Shown: piece by piece, positions 1 through 10,690 of the stretch
Layout of the letters: each line of letters opens with the position of its first letter
Position numbering within the stretch: the stretch's first letter is position 1
Source: an uncultured bacterium
GTDB taxonomy: Bacteria; Patescibacteriota; Minisyncoccia; Phycocordibacterales; CAINVO01
Direction: 5' to 3'
DNA: 33,176 bases
Assembly: GCA_903854195.1 (NCBI GenBank)
Contig: CAINVO010000040.1
Coordinates: 1-33,176 of the forward strand
Translations under genes and position numbers: made by a program
Notes under the pieces: model-generated
What the model was told of the DNA's origin: nothing
The model's input: the letters and a program-made list of their open reading frames with translations, nothing else
The model's database searches: none

Positions 1-336
1 AACGGAACCAACACCGGAAACAACGGTTCAACAAACCCAGCAGGACTAATACTTAAAGCAACAACAAAATTTGTTTCAAACAACACATGTTCACTACAAT
101 ACTCAGTAGGAGGAATAGTAGGAGGGACTTGTGAAATCACTTCAGCTGATGGATCCAAACCATCAATTCCAATCACACTAAGTTCTCTTGGAAACAGTAC
201 TTCACCTGCAACACCAATTAGTATCAGTGGTGTAACTCATACAACTAAGTTCACTCTGTCATGTTTGAAGAGTGACAACACCACAGTTGCAACCTCAACT
301 ACTTGTCAGTTGCCACCAGGGTTTAAGGAGTTTTAG
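1..336 (+). CDS. C-terminal fragment of secreted/surface Ser/Thr/Asn-rich protein with paired cysteines (5' truncated)
   Basis: Open frame 1 from window edge to TAG at 334-336; translation NGTNTGNNGSTNPAGLILKATTKFVSNNTCSLQYSVGGIVGGTCEITSADGSKPS...TCQLPPGFKEF*. Confidence 0.65.
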   Translation, partial: NGTNTGNNGSTNPAGLILKATTKFVSNNTCSLQYSVGGIVGGTCEITSADGSKPSIPITLSSLGNSTSPATPISISGVTHTTKFTLSCLKSDNTTVATSTTCQLPPGFKEF

Positions 337-343
337 GTGGTAA

Positions 344-382
344 ATTCGAGCCCCATTGTCAAGTTGACAATGGGGCTCGAAT
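344..382. terminator. Perfect 19-bp inverted repeat with 1-nt centre; probable terminator stem-loop lacking a U-tract
   Basis: attcgagccccattgtcaa-g-ttgacaatggggctcgaat, 8 nt after the TAG of the upstream CDS. Confidence 0.55.
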
Positions 383-458
383 GATTTAGAATGGTTCATC
401 TACGCTCTACCGATTGTGTAAAGGCTCTGGGCTGCATTATTAGTGATTTATTAGCGCC

Positions 459-486
459 AAATAAGGTTTAACAAACCCTTATTTTT
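459..486 (+). promoter_or_regulatory. Stem-loop plus U-run in rpoB leader (attenuator candidate)
   Basis: aaataaggttt-aac-aaacc(c)ttattttt, 14 nt before the rpoB ATG. Confidence 0.35.
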
Positions 487-500
487 ATTTCTTAATAACA

Positions 501-3500
501 ATGCGTCCACAAAAATATTTCTCGCATTTCAAGGAGCCTCTTGCAGAGCTCCCAAGTTTGGTAGAAGGTCAGTTAACATCATATAAATGGCTTATTGAGA
601 AAGGTCTCAAAGAAGTCTTCGCAGAGTTCTCATCAATCAAGGACTACTCCGATAAAAAGTTTGAACTCGATTTCACAGGCTTTGAGCTTTCTGAGCCAAA
701 GAATGATGAATTTTATGCAAAGGAAAATAAAATGTCCTATGAGGCACCTCTAAAAGTAAAGGTGCTTCTAAAGAATAAAACATTTGCTTCATCAAAGGAG
801 CAAGAAATTTTCATGGCAGATTTTCCACTCATGACATGCCATGGAACTTTTATTATTAATGGTATCGAACGTGTAATTGTACCCCAACTGGCTAGATCCT
901 TTGGGGTTTTCTTTACGTCTGAGGAAGCCAAAGGACGTCAATACTTTGGAGCAAAAATCATTCCTGCTCGTGGCGCATGGGTAGAAATTGAAAGTGATGC
1001 TGACGGTGCTATTTACGTTCGTATCGACAGAAAGCGAAAGTTTGCTATCTCATCACTTTTTCGTGTTCTTGGAGTAAAGACAGACAAGGAACTTAATGAC
1101 TTGTTTAAGGACAATGAAAATGCAAAAAGTTATATTGAAACATCTCTTGTAAAAGACCATGCAAAAACTCCTGATGAGTCATACATTGAAATTCACAAGA
1201 GACTTCGTGATGGAGATCTTGCTACAGTAGACAACGCTCGTGAGTTTATTAACTCTATTTTCAGTAAAGAGAGATATGATCTTTCTCGTGTTGGAAGATT
1301 CCGTTTTAACAAGCGTTTCGGCAAATCAATGGACGAAAAGGATCTTGTAAAAGGCACCGTTTCCATTGAAGATCTAGTTGTTATCGTAAATCAGATTATA
1401 GAGCTCAACAATAATGGTGAGGCTGTAGCTGATGATATCGACCACCTAGGTTCACGACGTGTAAGATATGTCGGAGAACTTCTACAACAGAAGATTCGTG
1501 TTGGTATGACACAAATCAAACGAAACATTCAAAATAGAATGTCTACTATTGATGCTGATGCTACACTTCCTGTGCAGTTTATTTCTCCACGACCTCTTCA
1601 GGCTCGTATCAAAGAATTTTTTACAACAAACCAGTTGTCACAGTTTATGTCTCAGGAAAACATTCTTGGAGAAATTGAGCACTTGAGACGAGTTTCTGCT
1701 CTTGGTCCTGGCGGTCTATCCCGTGAACGAGCAGGTTTTGAAGTTCGTGACGTGCACCCATCTCACTATGGTCGCCTATGTCCTATTCACACACCTGAAG
1801 GTCAAAACATTGGTCTCGTGCTTCATCTTTCAACATATGCTCGTGTAAACGAGTTCGGAATGATTGAGACACCTTATGTAAAAGTTAAAAATGGAAAAGT
1901 TACAAAGGAAGTCATTTATGTTAACGCTCTTGAAGAAGAGGGTTCAACTATCGCTCATGCTGCAACAAAATATGATAAAGATGGAACAATCACAGAGGAG
2001 CAGGTAGAAGTTCGTATCAAAGGAAAGCCAGGAATGGTTTCTCCAGCGGAAGTTGATTTTCTAGATGTATCTACAAACCAGGCATATTCTATTGCTACAT
2101 CTATGATTCCTTTCCTAAACCACGACGATGCTAACCGAGCATTGATGGGTTCGAACATGCAAAAGCAGGGTACACCTTGTATCATTCCAGAAGCCCCTCT
2201 AGTTGCTACAGGTATTGAAGGAAAAGCAGCTCTAGACACAGGACGTGTAGTTGTTGCTCCAGAAGAGGGAACAATTTCACATGTTGATGCTCGCAAAGTT
2301 ACATTTAAAAATACAAAAGGAAAAGAAACAGAATACAAACTTGTTTCTTTCAGCCGAACAAACCAGTTCACAGCTTTTCACCAGAGACCTACAGTTTCAC
2401 TTGGTCAGAAAGTAAATAAGGGTGACGTTTTGGTAGATACTTCAACATCAGACGGTGGTCAGATGGCTCTTGGGCAAAATGTTCTTGTTGCGTTTATGAC
2501 ATGGTCAGGTGCTAACTACGAAGATGCCATCATTGTTTCAGAGCGTCTTGTAAAAGAATCAAAATTTACATCTATTCACATCGAAGAGTTTGTGATTAAT
2601 GTTCGTGATACAAAGCTCGGACCTGAAGTTACAACTCATGATATTCCAAATGTCGGTGAAGCTCGTCTTAAGAATCTTGATGAAGACGGTATTGTCCGCA
2701 TCGGAGCTGAAGTTCATCCAGGAGATATTATTGTTGGAAAAATTACACCAAAGGGTGAAACACAACTTACTCCTGAAGAAAGATTGCTTAGATCTATTTT
2801 CGGCGAAAAATCACGTGACGTAAAAGACACATCAAAGCGTCTTGAAAATGGAAAGAGAGGAAGAATTATTTCTGTGAAAGTATTTTCAAGAGAAAAAGGT
2901 GACAAGCTTGAGTCAGGTATTATCAAGCGCATACACGTAGAAATTGCACAACTCCGAAGTGTATCTGTAGGTGACAAGCTTGCAGGACGACACGGAAACA
3001 AAGGTGTTATTTCAAAAATTCTTCCAGTAGAAGATATGCCTTACATGGCAGATGGTACTCCTATCGATATTGTTCTTACACCTCTTGGAGTTCCTTCTCG
3101 TATGAACCTCGGACAAATCATGGAGCTTCACCTTGGTCTTGCTGCAAGTACTCTAAACTATCAGGCAGTCGTGCCTCCATTTGCTGGAGCAACTGATAAG
3201 GAAATCAAAGAGGAGCTAGTAAAGGCTGGATTCAATTCAAATGGAAAGATGAAATTGTTTGACGGACGTACAGGTCAAGCTTATGAACAAGATATTGCAG
3301 TTGGATATATGTATATTCTAAAACTTCACCACATGGTAGAAGACAAGATCCACATGCGATCAATTGGTCCTTACTCTCTAATTACTCAGCAACCGCTTGG
3401 AGGAAAGGCTCAGGGAGGAGGTCAAAGATTTGGAGAAATGGAAGTGTGGGCACTCTCAGGCCACGGCGCTGCATATACTTTGCGCGAAGTGCTCACTATC

Positions 3501-3689
3501 AAGTCAGATGATATCGTCGGACGTTCTGCAACCTTCGATGCTATCGTTAAAAATGAAAGAATTAAAGATCCAAACGCGCCCGCGTCGTTTAGTGTTCTTT
3601 TGAACAACTTACGAGGTCTTGCTCTTGATGTCGAACTAGAGAAGCTCAACAAAACAGAAGAAGAAAGTGATGAAGATTATAACAACTAA
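501..3689 (+). CDS. rpoB: DNA-directed RNA polymerase subunit beta
   Basis: 1062 aa; RpoB signatures such as HPSHYGRLCPIHTPEGQNIGL, SGANYEDAIIVSERLV, GDKLAGRHGNKGVIS, GGKAQGGGQRFGEMEVWAL. Confidence 0.98.
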   Translation: MRPQKYFSHFKEPLAELPSLVEGQLTSYKWLIEKGLKEVFAEFSSIKDYSDKKFELDFTGFELSEPKNDEFYAKENKMSYEAPLKVKVLLKNKTFASSKEQEIFMADFPLMTCHGTFIINGIERVIVPQLARSFGVFFTSEEAKGRQYFGAKIIPARGAWVEIESDADGAIYVRIDRKRKFAISSLFRVLGVKTDKELNDLFKDNENAKSYIETSLVKDHAKTPDESYIEIHKRLRDGDLATVDNAREFINSIFSKERYDLSRVGRFRFNKRFGKSMDEKDLVKGTVSIEDLVVIVNQIIELNNNGEAVADDIDHLGSRRVRYVGELLQQKIRVGMTQIKRNIQNRMSTIDADATLPVQFISPRPLQARIKEFFTTNQLSQFMSQENILGEIEHLRRVSALGPGGLSRERAGFEVRDVHPSHYGRLCPIHTPEGQNIGLVLHLSTYARVNEFGMIETPYVKVKNGKVTKEVIYVNALEEEGSTIAHAATKYDKDGTITEEQVEVRIKGKPGMVSPAEVDFLDVSTNQAYSIATSMIPFLNHDDANRALMGSNMQKQGTPCIIPEAPLVATGIEGKAALDTGRVVVAPEEGTISHVDARKVTFKNTKGKETEYKLVSFSRTNQFTAFHQRPTVSLGQKVNKGDVLVDTSTSDGGQMALGQNVLVAFMTWSGANYEDAIIVSERLVKESKFTSIHIEEFVINVRDTKLGPEVTTHDIPNVGEARLKNLDEDGIVRIGAEVHPGDIIVGKITPKGETQLTPEERLLRSIFGEKSRDVKDTSKRLENGKRGRIISVKVFSREKGDKLESGIIKRIHVEIAQLRSVSVGDKLAGRHGNKGVISKILPVEDMPYMADGTPIDIVLTPLGVPSRMNLGQIMELHLGLAASTLNYQAVVPPFAGATDKEIKEELVKAGFNSNGKMKLFDGRTGQAYEQDIAVGYMYILKLHHMVEDKIHMRSIGPYSLITQQPLGGKAQGGGQRFGEMEVWALSGHGAAYTLREVLTIKSDDIVGRSATFDAIVKNERIKDPNAPASFSVLLNNLRGLALDVELEKLNKTEEESDEDYNN

Positions 3690-3700
3690 TATAAAACACC

Positions 3701-6700
3701 ATGACTACACAAACTAAAGTACACAAGAAAGAGATTAGTGACTTTGACGCAGTGGTGTTGAAGGTTGCTTCACCAGATCGTATTCGCGAATGGTCATATG
3801 GCGAGGTTACAAAGCCTGAAACTATGAACTATCGAACACAACGTTCAGAAAAGAACGGATTGTTTGATGAGAAAATTTTCGGACCAGATAAAGATTTTGA
3901 ATGTTACTGTGGAAAATATAAAGGTATTCGATACAAAGGTATTGTCTGTGAAAAGTGTGGAGTGGAGATCACTCGCTCAATTGTAAGACGAGAAAGAATG
4001 GGACACATAGAGCTTTCAACTCCTGTGTCACATATCTGGTTCCTACGAGCTATGCCATCACGTATCGCTATGATACTTGGTATGAATAGTGGTGATCTAG
4101 AAAAAGTAGTTTACTTCGCAGGATACTTGGTAGTAAAAGTAAATGAAGAAGAAAAAATAAAATTCCTAAAGGAACTTGATTCCGAATACAAATCAAAAGT
4201 TAAATCAGTTCAGGATGAAAAAACAAAAGAAGCTATCACTGAACTTTTGATGGGAGCAAAATCTGACATTGAAAGTATTCAGGTTGGAAGAGTTCTAGAT
4301 GAAATTCAGTATCACAAGTTTTCTCTAAAATACGGTACAACTTTTGAGGCATCTATTGGTGCTGAAGCTGTTTACACTATTTTCAAGCAGTTGGATTTGA
4401 AAAAACTTTACACAGATTTAAGTGAGCAGGTCTCAAAGGCTTCATCACTTGAGCGTGAAAAACTTATCAAACGTTTGAGTTTGATTAAGGCTATGATTCG
4501 TTCAAAAGTTCGTCCAGAGTGGATGTTCCTTACTGCACTTCCTGTTATTCCTGCAGCACTACGTCCTATGGTTGCTCTAGAAGGAGGACGTCATGCAACA
4601 TCAGATGTGAACGATCTTTACCGACGTGTTATTAACCGTAATAATCGTCTAAAGAAACTAAAAGAAATTCACGCACCGGATGTTATTCTTCGAAATGAAA
4701 AGCGTATCTTGCAGGAAGCTGTGGATGCTCTTATCGACAACTCTATCCGTCATGGTAACCAGCTTTTTGCTGGAGTAAACCAGGCGCAAAGACGACCACT
4801 TAAATCTCTAGCTGATAACCTAAAAGGTAAGCGCGGTCTATTCCGTCAGAACCTTCTTGGTAAGCGTGTAGACTATTCAGGTCGTTCTGTTATCGTTGTG
4901 GGTCCAGATCTTAAACTAAATCAATGTGGTCTTCCAAAACACATGGCTCTCGAGCTTTTCCGACCTTTCGTTATTTCAGGACTACTTCAGAAAGAATTAG
5001 CATTCAACATTCGTGGAGCATCTCGTCTTATTGACGACAGTATTCCTGAAGTTTGGGCAATTCTTGAAGATGTTATTAAAGAAAAATATGTACTTCTAAA
5101 CCGTGCTCCTACATTGCACAGATTGAGTATTCAGGCTTTTAAGCCAGTACTTATCGAAGGCAACGCTATTCAGGTTCATCCACTTGTATGTAGTGCTTTC
5201 AACGCCGACTTCGACGGAGACACAATGGCCGTACACGTTCCTCTGTCTGCTGAAGCACAAAAGGAGGCTTCTGAGATTATGGCCGCTGACAAAAACATTC
5301 TAAAGCCAGGAAGTGGAGATCCTACAGTTACAGCAAAACTTCTTGACGTGGTTCTTGGTTGTTACTGGATGACAAAGACAGTAAAAGATCAGAAGGGTGA
5401 AGGCAAATATTATGGAAGTCCAGATGAAGCAATTGCTGCTTTCAACTATGACCAAGTTGCTTTCCGAGCTCAGATCAAGGTTTTGCCAACAGCTAGTGCA
5501 AAATATGCAGAATTTGATGGTAAACTTTTCGACACAACTGTTGGACGACTTTTGTTCAATGCTATTTTCCCTGAAGAATATCCTTATATAAACAAAGAAG
5601 TTACAAAGTCAGTAATGAACTCATTGGTAGATGATTTGATCATTCGATACGGTATTGATGCTATCCCTCCAATCCTAGATGAAATTAAAACTTTTGGATT
5701 CAAGTACGTTACACAATCAGGTATTAGTTGGGGTATTGACGATGTTCTTATTCCAGAAGGAAAGACAAAAGTTGTAGATGCTGCTCAGAAAAAAGCTGAT
5801 GAAGTAGTTGAACAATACAATGATGGTCTTTTGTCAGAAGAAGAAAAACTAAGAAAAGAAATTGAAATTTGGCAAACAGCTAAGAGTGATGTAGAAAAAC
5901 TTATTCCTGCAACACTTGATCAAAACGGATCAGTTCATGACATGGTTCTCTCAGGTGCCCGAGGTTCCCTTGGAAACCTTACACAGATGGTTGGTATGAA
6001 AGGTCTTATCACAAACACAGCTGGAGAGACAATTGAGTTTCCAATTCTTTCATCATTCAAGGAAGGCCTTACACCTATTGAATACTTCATTACAACTCAC
6101 GGCGCTCGAAAGGGTATGACAGACACCGCTCTAAACACAGCTAAGGCTGGATATCTAACACGTAAACTATTCGTGGTTGCTCAGAATATTATTATTACTG
6201 AGGACGATTGTGGAACTAAAGAAAGTATTGTTATCCGAAAAGAAACAGCCTCAGGTATTGAACAATCTCTTGTTAAGACAGTAAATGGCCGAGTACTTGG
6301 AAAAGATATTCTTGGTAAAAATGGAGAGGTTATATTTAAACGAGGTCACTTGGTAAGTAAAGCTGATGCACGAGCAATAGAAGCTGAAGGAATATCTGAG
6401 GTTGTTGTTCGTTCACCACTAAGTTGTAAGAGTCCTCGAGGCCTATGTCGAATGTGTTATGGATTGGATCTTGGTAAAAACAAGATGATTGATCTAGGAG
6501 AAGCAGTAGGAACAGTGGCCGCTCAAGCTATTGGTGAGCCTGGTACACAGCTTACAATGCGTACTTTCCACTCAGGAGGTGTGGCTACAGCAGGTGGAGA
6601 CATTACTCAAGGTCTCCCTCGTGTGGAAGAAGTTTTTGAAAAGCGAAAACCAAAAAATCCAGCTCTTGTTAACCGAGTAGATGGAGTAGTTATTGAAATC

Positions 6701-7378
6701 AAAGAATCAGGAAAAGAAAAAATCATTAAAGTTATTCCAGAAATTGCAGAGAAGAAATCAAAAACTGGAAAGAATGAAATCGAATACACTATTCCTCATT
6801 TCCGTATTCCTCTAGTAAAAGTTGGTCAGGCTGTAAAGAAGGGTGAAATTATCACAGACGGATCAGCTGATATAGATGAAGTTTTCCAATATGCTGGACG
6901 TGAAAGAGCACAAGAATATATTATTTCTGAAGTTAAAAAACTTTATGAACTGCAAGGAGAATCAGTATCACGTAAACACATTGAGGTTATCGTGCGTCAG
7001 ATGTTCTCACGTATTAAAGTTAAAGAACACGGAGATACTCTATTTTCAACTGGAGAAATTATCGAAAGTCACGAACTAGACGAAGAAAATGCAAAGGCAA
7101 TTAAGGAAAATGGTATTGAAGCAAAGGGCGAATCAATAGTGATGGGCATCACAGATGTATCCCTTTCTCGTAGAAGTTTCCTTTCAGCCGCTTCATTCCA
7201 ACACACAAACAAAATTCTTATCAATGCTGCCGTTCGTGGAGCAGAAGACCAACTCTATGGTCTAATGGAAAATGTTATTATCGGAAGATTGATACCAGCA
7301 GGAACTGGTTTTCCAGGTAGTCCAAAGGCTGAAATGATTGCAGAAGTTAAAAGAGAATTAGATCGAGCACAACAGTAA
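3701..7378 (+). CDS. rpoC: DNA-directed RNA polymerase subunit beta'
   Basis: 1225 aa; NADFDGDTMAVHVPLS catalytic motif, CYCGKYKGIRYKGIVCEKCGVE zinc motif, GEPGTQLTMRTFHSGG. Confidence 0.98.
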   Translation: MTTQTKVHKKEISDFDAVVLKVASPDRIREWSYGEVTKPETMNYRTQRSEKNGLFDEKIFGPDKDFECYCGKYKGIRYKGIVCEKCGVEITRSIVRRERMGHIELSTPVSHIWFLRAMPSRIAMILGMNSGDLEKVVYFAGYLVVKVNEEEKIKFLKELDSEYKSKVKSVQDEKTKEAITELLMGAKSDIESIQVGRVLDEIQYHKFSLKYGTTFEASIGAEAVYTIFKQLDLKKLYTDLSEQVSKASSLEREKLIKRLSLIKAMIRSKVRPEWMFLTALPVIPAALRPMVALEGGRHATSDVNDLYRRVINRNNRLKKLKEIHAPDVILRNEKRILQEAVDALIDNSIRHGNQLFAGVNQAQRRPLKSLADNLKGKRGLFRQNLLGKRVDYSGRSVIVVGPDLKLNQCGLPKHMALELFRPFVISGLLQKELAFNIRGASRLIDDSIPEVWAILEDVIKEKYVLLNRAPTLHRLSIQAFKPVLIEGNAIQVHPLVCSAFNADFDGDTMAVHVPLSAEAQKEASEIMAADKNILKPGSGDPTVTAKLLDVVLGCYWMTKTVKDQKGEGKYYGSPDEAIAAFNYDQVAFRAQIKVLPTASAKYAEFDGKLFDTTVGRLLFNAIFPEEYPYINKEVTKSVMNSLVDDLIIRYGIDAIPPILDEIKTFGFKYVTQSGISWGIDDVLIPEGKTKVVDAAQKKADEVVEQYNDGLLSEEEKLRKEIEIWQTAKSDVEKLIPATLDQNGSVHDMVLSGARGSLGNLTQMVGMKGLITNTAGETIEFPILSSFKEGLTPIEYFITTHGARKGMTDTALNTAKAGYLTRKLFVVAQNIIITEDDCGTKESIVIRKETASGIEQSLVKTVNGRVLGKDILGKNGEVIFKRGHLVSKADARAIEAEGISEVVVRSPLSCKSPRGLCRMCYGLDLGKNKMIDLGEAVGTVAAQAIGEPGTQLTMRTFHSGGVATAGGDITQGLPRVEEVFEKRKPKNPALVNRVDGVVIEIKESGKEKIIKVIPEIAEKKSKTGKNEIEYTIPHFRIPLVKVGQAVKKGEIITDGSADIDEVFQYAGRERAQEYIISEVKKLYELQGESVSRKHIEVIVRQMFSRIKVKEHGDTLFSTGEIIESHELDEENAKAIKENGIEAKGESIVMGITDVSLSRRSFLSAASFQHTNKILINAAVRGAEDQLYGLMENVIIGRLIPAGTGFPGSPKAEMIAEVKRELDRAQQ

Positions 7379-7437
7379 AACGTTAGAGCGAAAATTAGCA
7401 GTCCGGTTTAACTTTCTTAGGGCGCTTGCTCTAAAAC

Positions 7438-9327
7438 ATGTCATCATCAACCGTACAACAAATTAAGGATAAGTTGAGCATAGTAGATGTGGTTGGCTCA
7501 TACATCAAAACTGAAAAGGCAGGAGCAAATTATAAAGCTCGCTGTCCTTTTCATAATGAAAAAACTCCTTCATTTTTCATTTCACCATCTCGTAATTCTT
7601 ATTATTGTTTTGGTTGTGCAATGAAAGGGGATATTTTTACTTTCGTTCAAGATTTTGAAAAGGTTGATTTTCTAGGGGCATTAAAGATTCTAGCCGAAAG
7701 GGCAGGGGTGCCTATTGTAAATGAGAAGCCCGAAGTTAAAACTGAAAGAGATAGACTCTTTTCTGTACTTGAAGAAGCTACAAAATTCTTCGAGAAAAAT
7801 CTTGAGTTTACAAAGGATGGTGAGGAAGGTGGGGTAGTGAGCGTTGCGGGCGGTGGAGAATCAAATAATGTAAAGAGTGCTAAAAAATATTTGTTGAGCC
7901 GCGGCCTTACAGAGGAAACTATCACAGATTGGCGTTTGGGGTATGCTTCACCTGAGTGGAGATTACTCCTAGAGAATTTAAAGGGAAAAGGATACAGCGA
8001 ATCTGACATGGAAAAAGTTGGGTTGATAAAAAAAGCCGAACCTAAAGAAGGAGGTATTTCTGGACAGGGAATATCAAATCAAAGTGGACATGCAGAAGTC
8101 CGATATTATGATCGTTTTCGAGGTAGAGTTATTTTTCCATTGTTTGACCCATCGGGTCGAGTGATTGGATACTCAGGACGCATCTTGGATGATAACGGCA
8201 AAGAAGCAAAATATCTAAATAGTCCAGATACACCCCTCTTTAATAAATCAGAAATACTTTATGGATATCATAAAGCTAAGCATGATATTCGGAAAAGAGA
8301 TTATTCATTGCTAGTTGAAGGTCAAATGGACTTGCTAATGTCTCATCAGTCAGGGTTTACCAACACTGTCGCATCTTCTGGTACAGCTTTGACATTGGAT
8401 CACTTGATAAAACTCAATCAGATTTCTTCAAATCTCATGATCGCATACGATGCAGATCGCGCAGGTTTGTCAGCATCACTACGGGCATGGGCAAATGCAC
8501 TTTCTCTTGGAATGGAAGTAAAAATCGTTTCACTACCTGCAGGTGAGGATCCAGCATCTTTAATTTTAGAGGATTCTGATAAATGGAAAAATTGCTTACG
8601 TAGTGCGAAGCACATTATTGATTTTTATCTTGGTATCTTGATTGAAGAGAATAGGGTTAATCCCGACGAGCGGAAACTTTGGAAGGAAGTTGAAAAGAAG
8701 GTTTTGCCTTATGTAAGGGTTTTGCCGAGTGCGATTCAAAGGTCACATTTCATTTCTCGAATATCCGATGCTACTGATATCCCGATAAAAGCATTAACAG
8801 AAGAGTTAGAGAAAATTCAAGCAAATGAAAGTGAAACAAAAAATGGAACATCAGGGTATGTAGATAGACAGACCAGTGGATTTCAAAACGAAAGCGATAA
8901 AAAAGCTGCACAGGATGACAAAGAAAAAAATATAGGATCATTGTCAAACCACCCTTCACTTAAGCGCTTAAAAGCAATTATCGCTTGGAAGAGCGATGAG
9001 GAAGTTCGAAAGAGTTTAGAGAGTATTTTGGATTCTGCAGGGTTGAGAGATTTACTTATAATCAACCCGGATGATAAGGCGGAGCTTGCGGTAGAGGCAG
9101 AAGTTGTCTATGAGGGCATGACTGACCTGCTGCTTAAGGAGGATATCGAAAGTTTACTCTATCGTCTGGAGGAAGATGTAATTAAAGACCGTCTTTCAAA
9201 ATCAATGACGGCAATGCATCATGCAGAGAAGGAAAACAACGCGGACAAAATGGTTTTACTCAGGGTTGAGTCAGACAATTTATTCAAACAATTATCAGCG
9301 CTTCAAAAAAAGCTAAAGTCAGGATAA
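7438..9327 (+). CDS. dnaG: DNA primase
   Basis: 629 aa; N-terminal CHC2 zinc motif CPFHNEKTPSFFISPSRNSYYCFGC; Toprim motifs VEGQMDLL and AYDADRAG. Confidence 0.96.
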   Translation: MSSSTVQQIKDKLSIVDVVGSYIKTEKAGANYKARCPFHNEKTPSFFISPSRNSYYCFGCAMKGDIFTFVQDFEKVDFLGALKILAERAGVPIVNEKPEVKTERDRLFSVLEEATKFFEKNLEFTKDGEEGGVVSVAGGGESNNVKSAKKYLLSRGLTEETITDWRLGYASPEWRLLLENLKGKGYSESDMEKVGLIKKAEPKEGGISGQGISNQSGHAEVRYYDRFRGRVIFPLFDPSGRVIGYSGRILDDNGKEAKYLNSPDTPLFNKSEILYGYHKAKHDIRKRDYSLLVEGQMDLLMSHQSGFTNTVASSGTALTLDHLIKLNQISSNLMIAYDADRAGLSASLRAWANALSLGMEVKIVSLPAGEDPASLILEDSDKWKNCLRSAKHIIDFYLGILIEENRVNPDERKLWKEVEKKVLPYVRVLPSAIQRSHFISRISDATDIPIKALTEELEKIQANESETKNGTSGYVDRQTSGFQNESDKKAAQDDKEKNIGSLSNHPSLKRLKAIIAWKSDEEVRKSLESILDSAGLRDLLIINPDDKAELAVEAEVVYEGMTDLLLKEDIESLLYRLEEDVIKDRLSKSMTAMHHAEKENNADKMVLLRVESDNLFKQLSALQKKLKSG

Positions 9328-9403
9328 AGGAAGTTAATCACAGAAAGATAAGCGGATAGGGTTTCATTAAATTAAGTTTTCATATATAATCCACACCATA
9401 CAA

Positions 9404-10690
9404 ATGTCAAAATCGCCATCAAAAAATAATAAAAAAGTCCTCAAAAAAGTGGTTAAAAAAACCACTCCTAAATCTGTAAAAGTTGCTCCAAAAGCATCAG
9501 CAAAAAAAGTTTCAGAAAAAAAGATAACAAAAACTGATAAGGTTGTTGTAAAAAAGGCATCAGTAAAATCACCAAAAGCTGCAGGTGTTGCAAAGGTTTC
9601 AAATAAAGCAAAGGAGCTAGAATTAAAGGCACAAAAACTACTCGTAAAAGGTAAGGCGCGCGGCTTCGTTACATATGATGAAATTTTAAAAGAATTTCCA
9701 ACAATTGAGGAGGATGTTTTTTTCCTAGATAATTTATATGAAAAGCTTTCAGTAGCCGGTATTGATGTTTTAGAAGGAGGAGGTCTTTTGGAAGTTAAAC
9801 AAGATGAGGACGAGATCATCAAAAAATACGCATATGGTAATAGTAGAAGTTCTGATTCCAACTATGATTCAATACAAATGTATTTGAAAGAAATTGGTCA
9901 GTACCCATTGATTCATGCTCATGAAGAAAAGGAACTAGCTAAGCGAATCGAAGACGGTGATGAAGAAGCAAAAAATCTTCTAGCAAAAGCAAACCTTCGT
10001 CTTGTTGTTTCTATTGCTAAAAAATATGTAGGGCGTTCTCCAGATCTTACTTTGCTTGATTTGATTCAAGAAGGAAACCTAGGTCTCTTTAAGGCTGTAG
10101 ATAAGTTTGACTGGACAAAAGGATATAAATTTTCAACATATGCCACTTGGTGGATTCGACAGTCTATTACTCGAGCTTTAGCTGATCAATCAAGAACTAT
10201 TCGTGTGCCTGTACATATGGTTGAGACTATTGCAAAATACAAACAAGTTTATCGTCGTTTGAGTCAGGACTTAGGGCGTGATCCTTTGCCTGATGAAATA
10301 GCGGTAGAGATGGGTCTCGATGTAGATAAGATTTACACTATTGAAAAGATTGATCAAAACACAGTATCCCTAGATACTCCTGTTGGAGATGATGATGATG
10401 GCAAGTCTACCTACGGAGATTTTATTTCTGATGATAAGATCTTGTCACCGGATCAAGAATCTTCACGTCGTATTTTGTCAGATCAGGTTAGAGAAATTCT
10501 AGATGATCTTTCTGAAAAGGAGCGTGAAATTTTGAAAATGCGTCACGGACTTGATGATGGTGTTCAACACACATTGGAAGAGGTGGGACGTATCTTCGGG
10601 GTAACTCGTGAACGTATTCGTCAAATTGAAGCCAAAGCTCATGAGAAGATAAGACAGCATGAGAAGGTAAATCGATTGAAAAACTACTAA
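9404..10690 (+). CDS. rpoD: Primary sigma-70 factor with Lys-rich N-terminal extension
   Basis: 428 aa; [76 protein letters not shown]. Confidence 0.97.
   Translation: MSKSPSKNNKKVLKKVVKKTTPKSVKVAPKASAKKVSEKKITKTDKVVVKKASVKSPKAAGVAKVSNKAKELELKAQKLLVKGKARGFVTYDEILKEFPTIEEDVFFLDNLYEKLSVAGIDVLEGGGLLEVKQDEDEIIKKYAYGNSRSSDSNYDSIQMYLKEIGQYPLIHAHEEKELAKRIEDGDEEAKNLLAKANLRLVVSIAKKYVGRSPDLTLLDLIQEGNLGLFKAVDKFDWTKGYKFSTYATWWIRQSITRALADQSRTIRVPVHMVETIAKYKQVYRRLSQDLGRDPLPDEIAVEMGLDVDKIYTIEKIDQNTVSLDTPVGDDDDGKSTYGDFISDDKILSPDQESSRRILSDQVREILDDLSEKEREILKMRHGLDDGVQHTLEEVGRIFGVTRERIRQIEAKAHEKIRQHEKVNRLKNY

Noticed and set aside
1955-2371. 138-aa minus-strand ORF inside rpoB
   Set aside because: Antisense shadow ORF of a conserved gene; no independent motif.
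9367-9861. 164-aa minus-strand ORF over rpoD 5' end
   Set aside because: Low-complexity Phe/Ser/Thr-rich antisense of the Lys-rich sigma tail; artefact.
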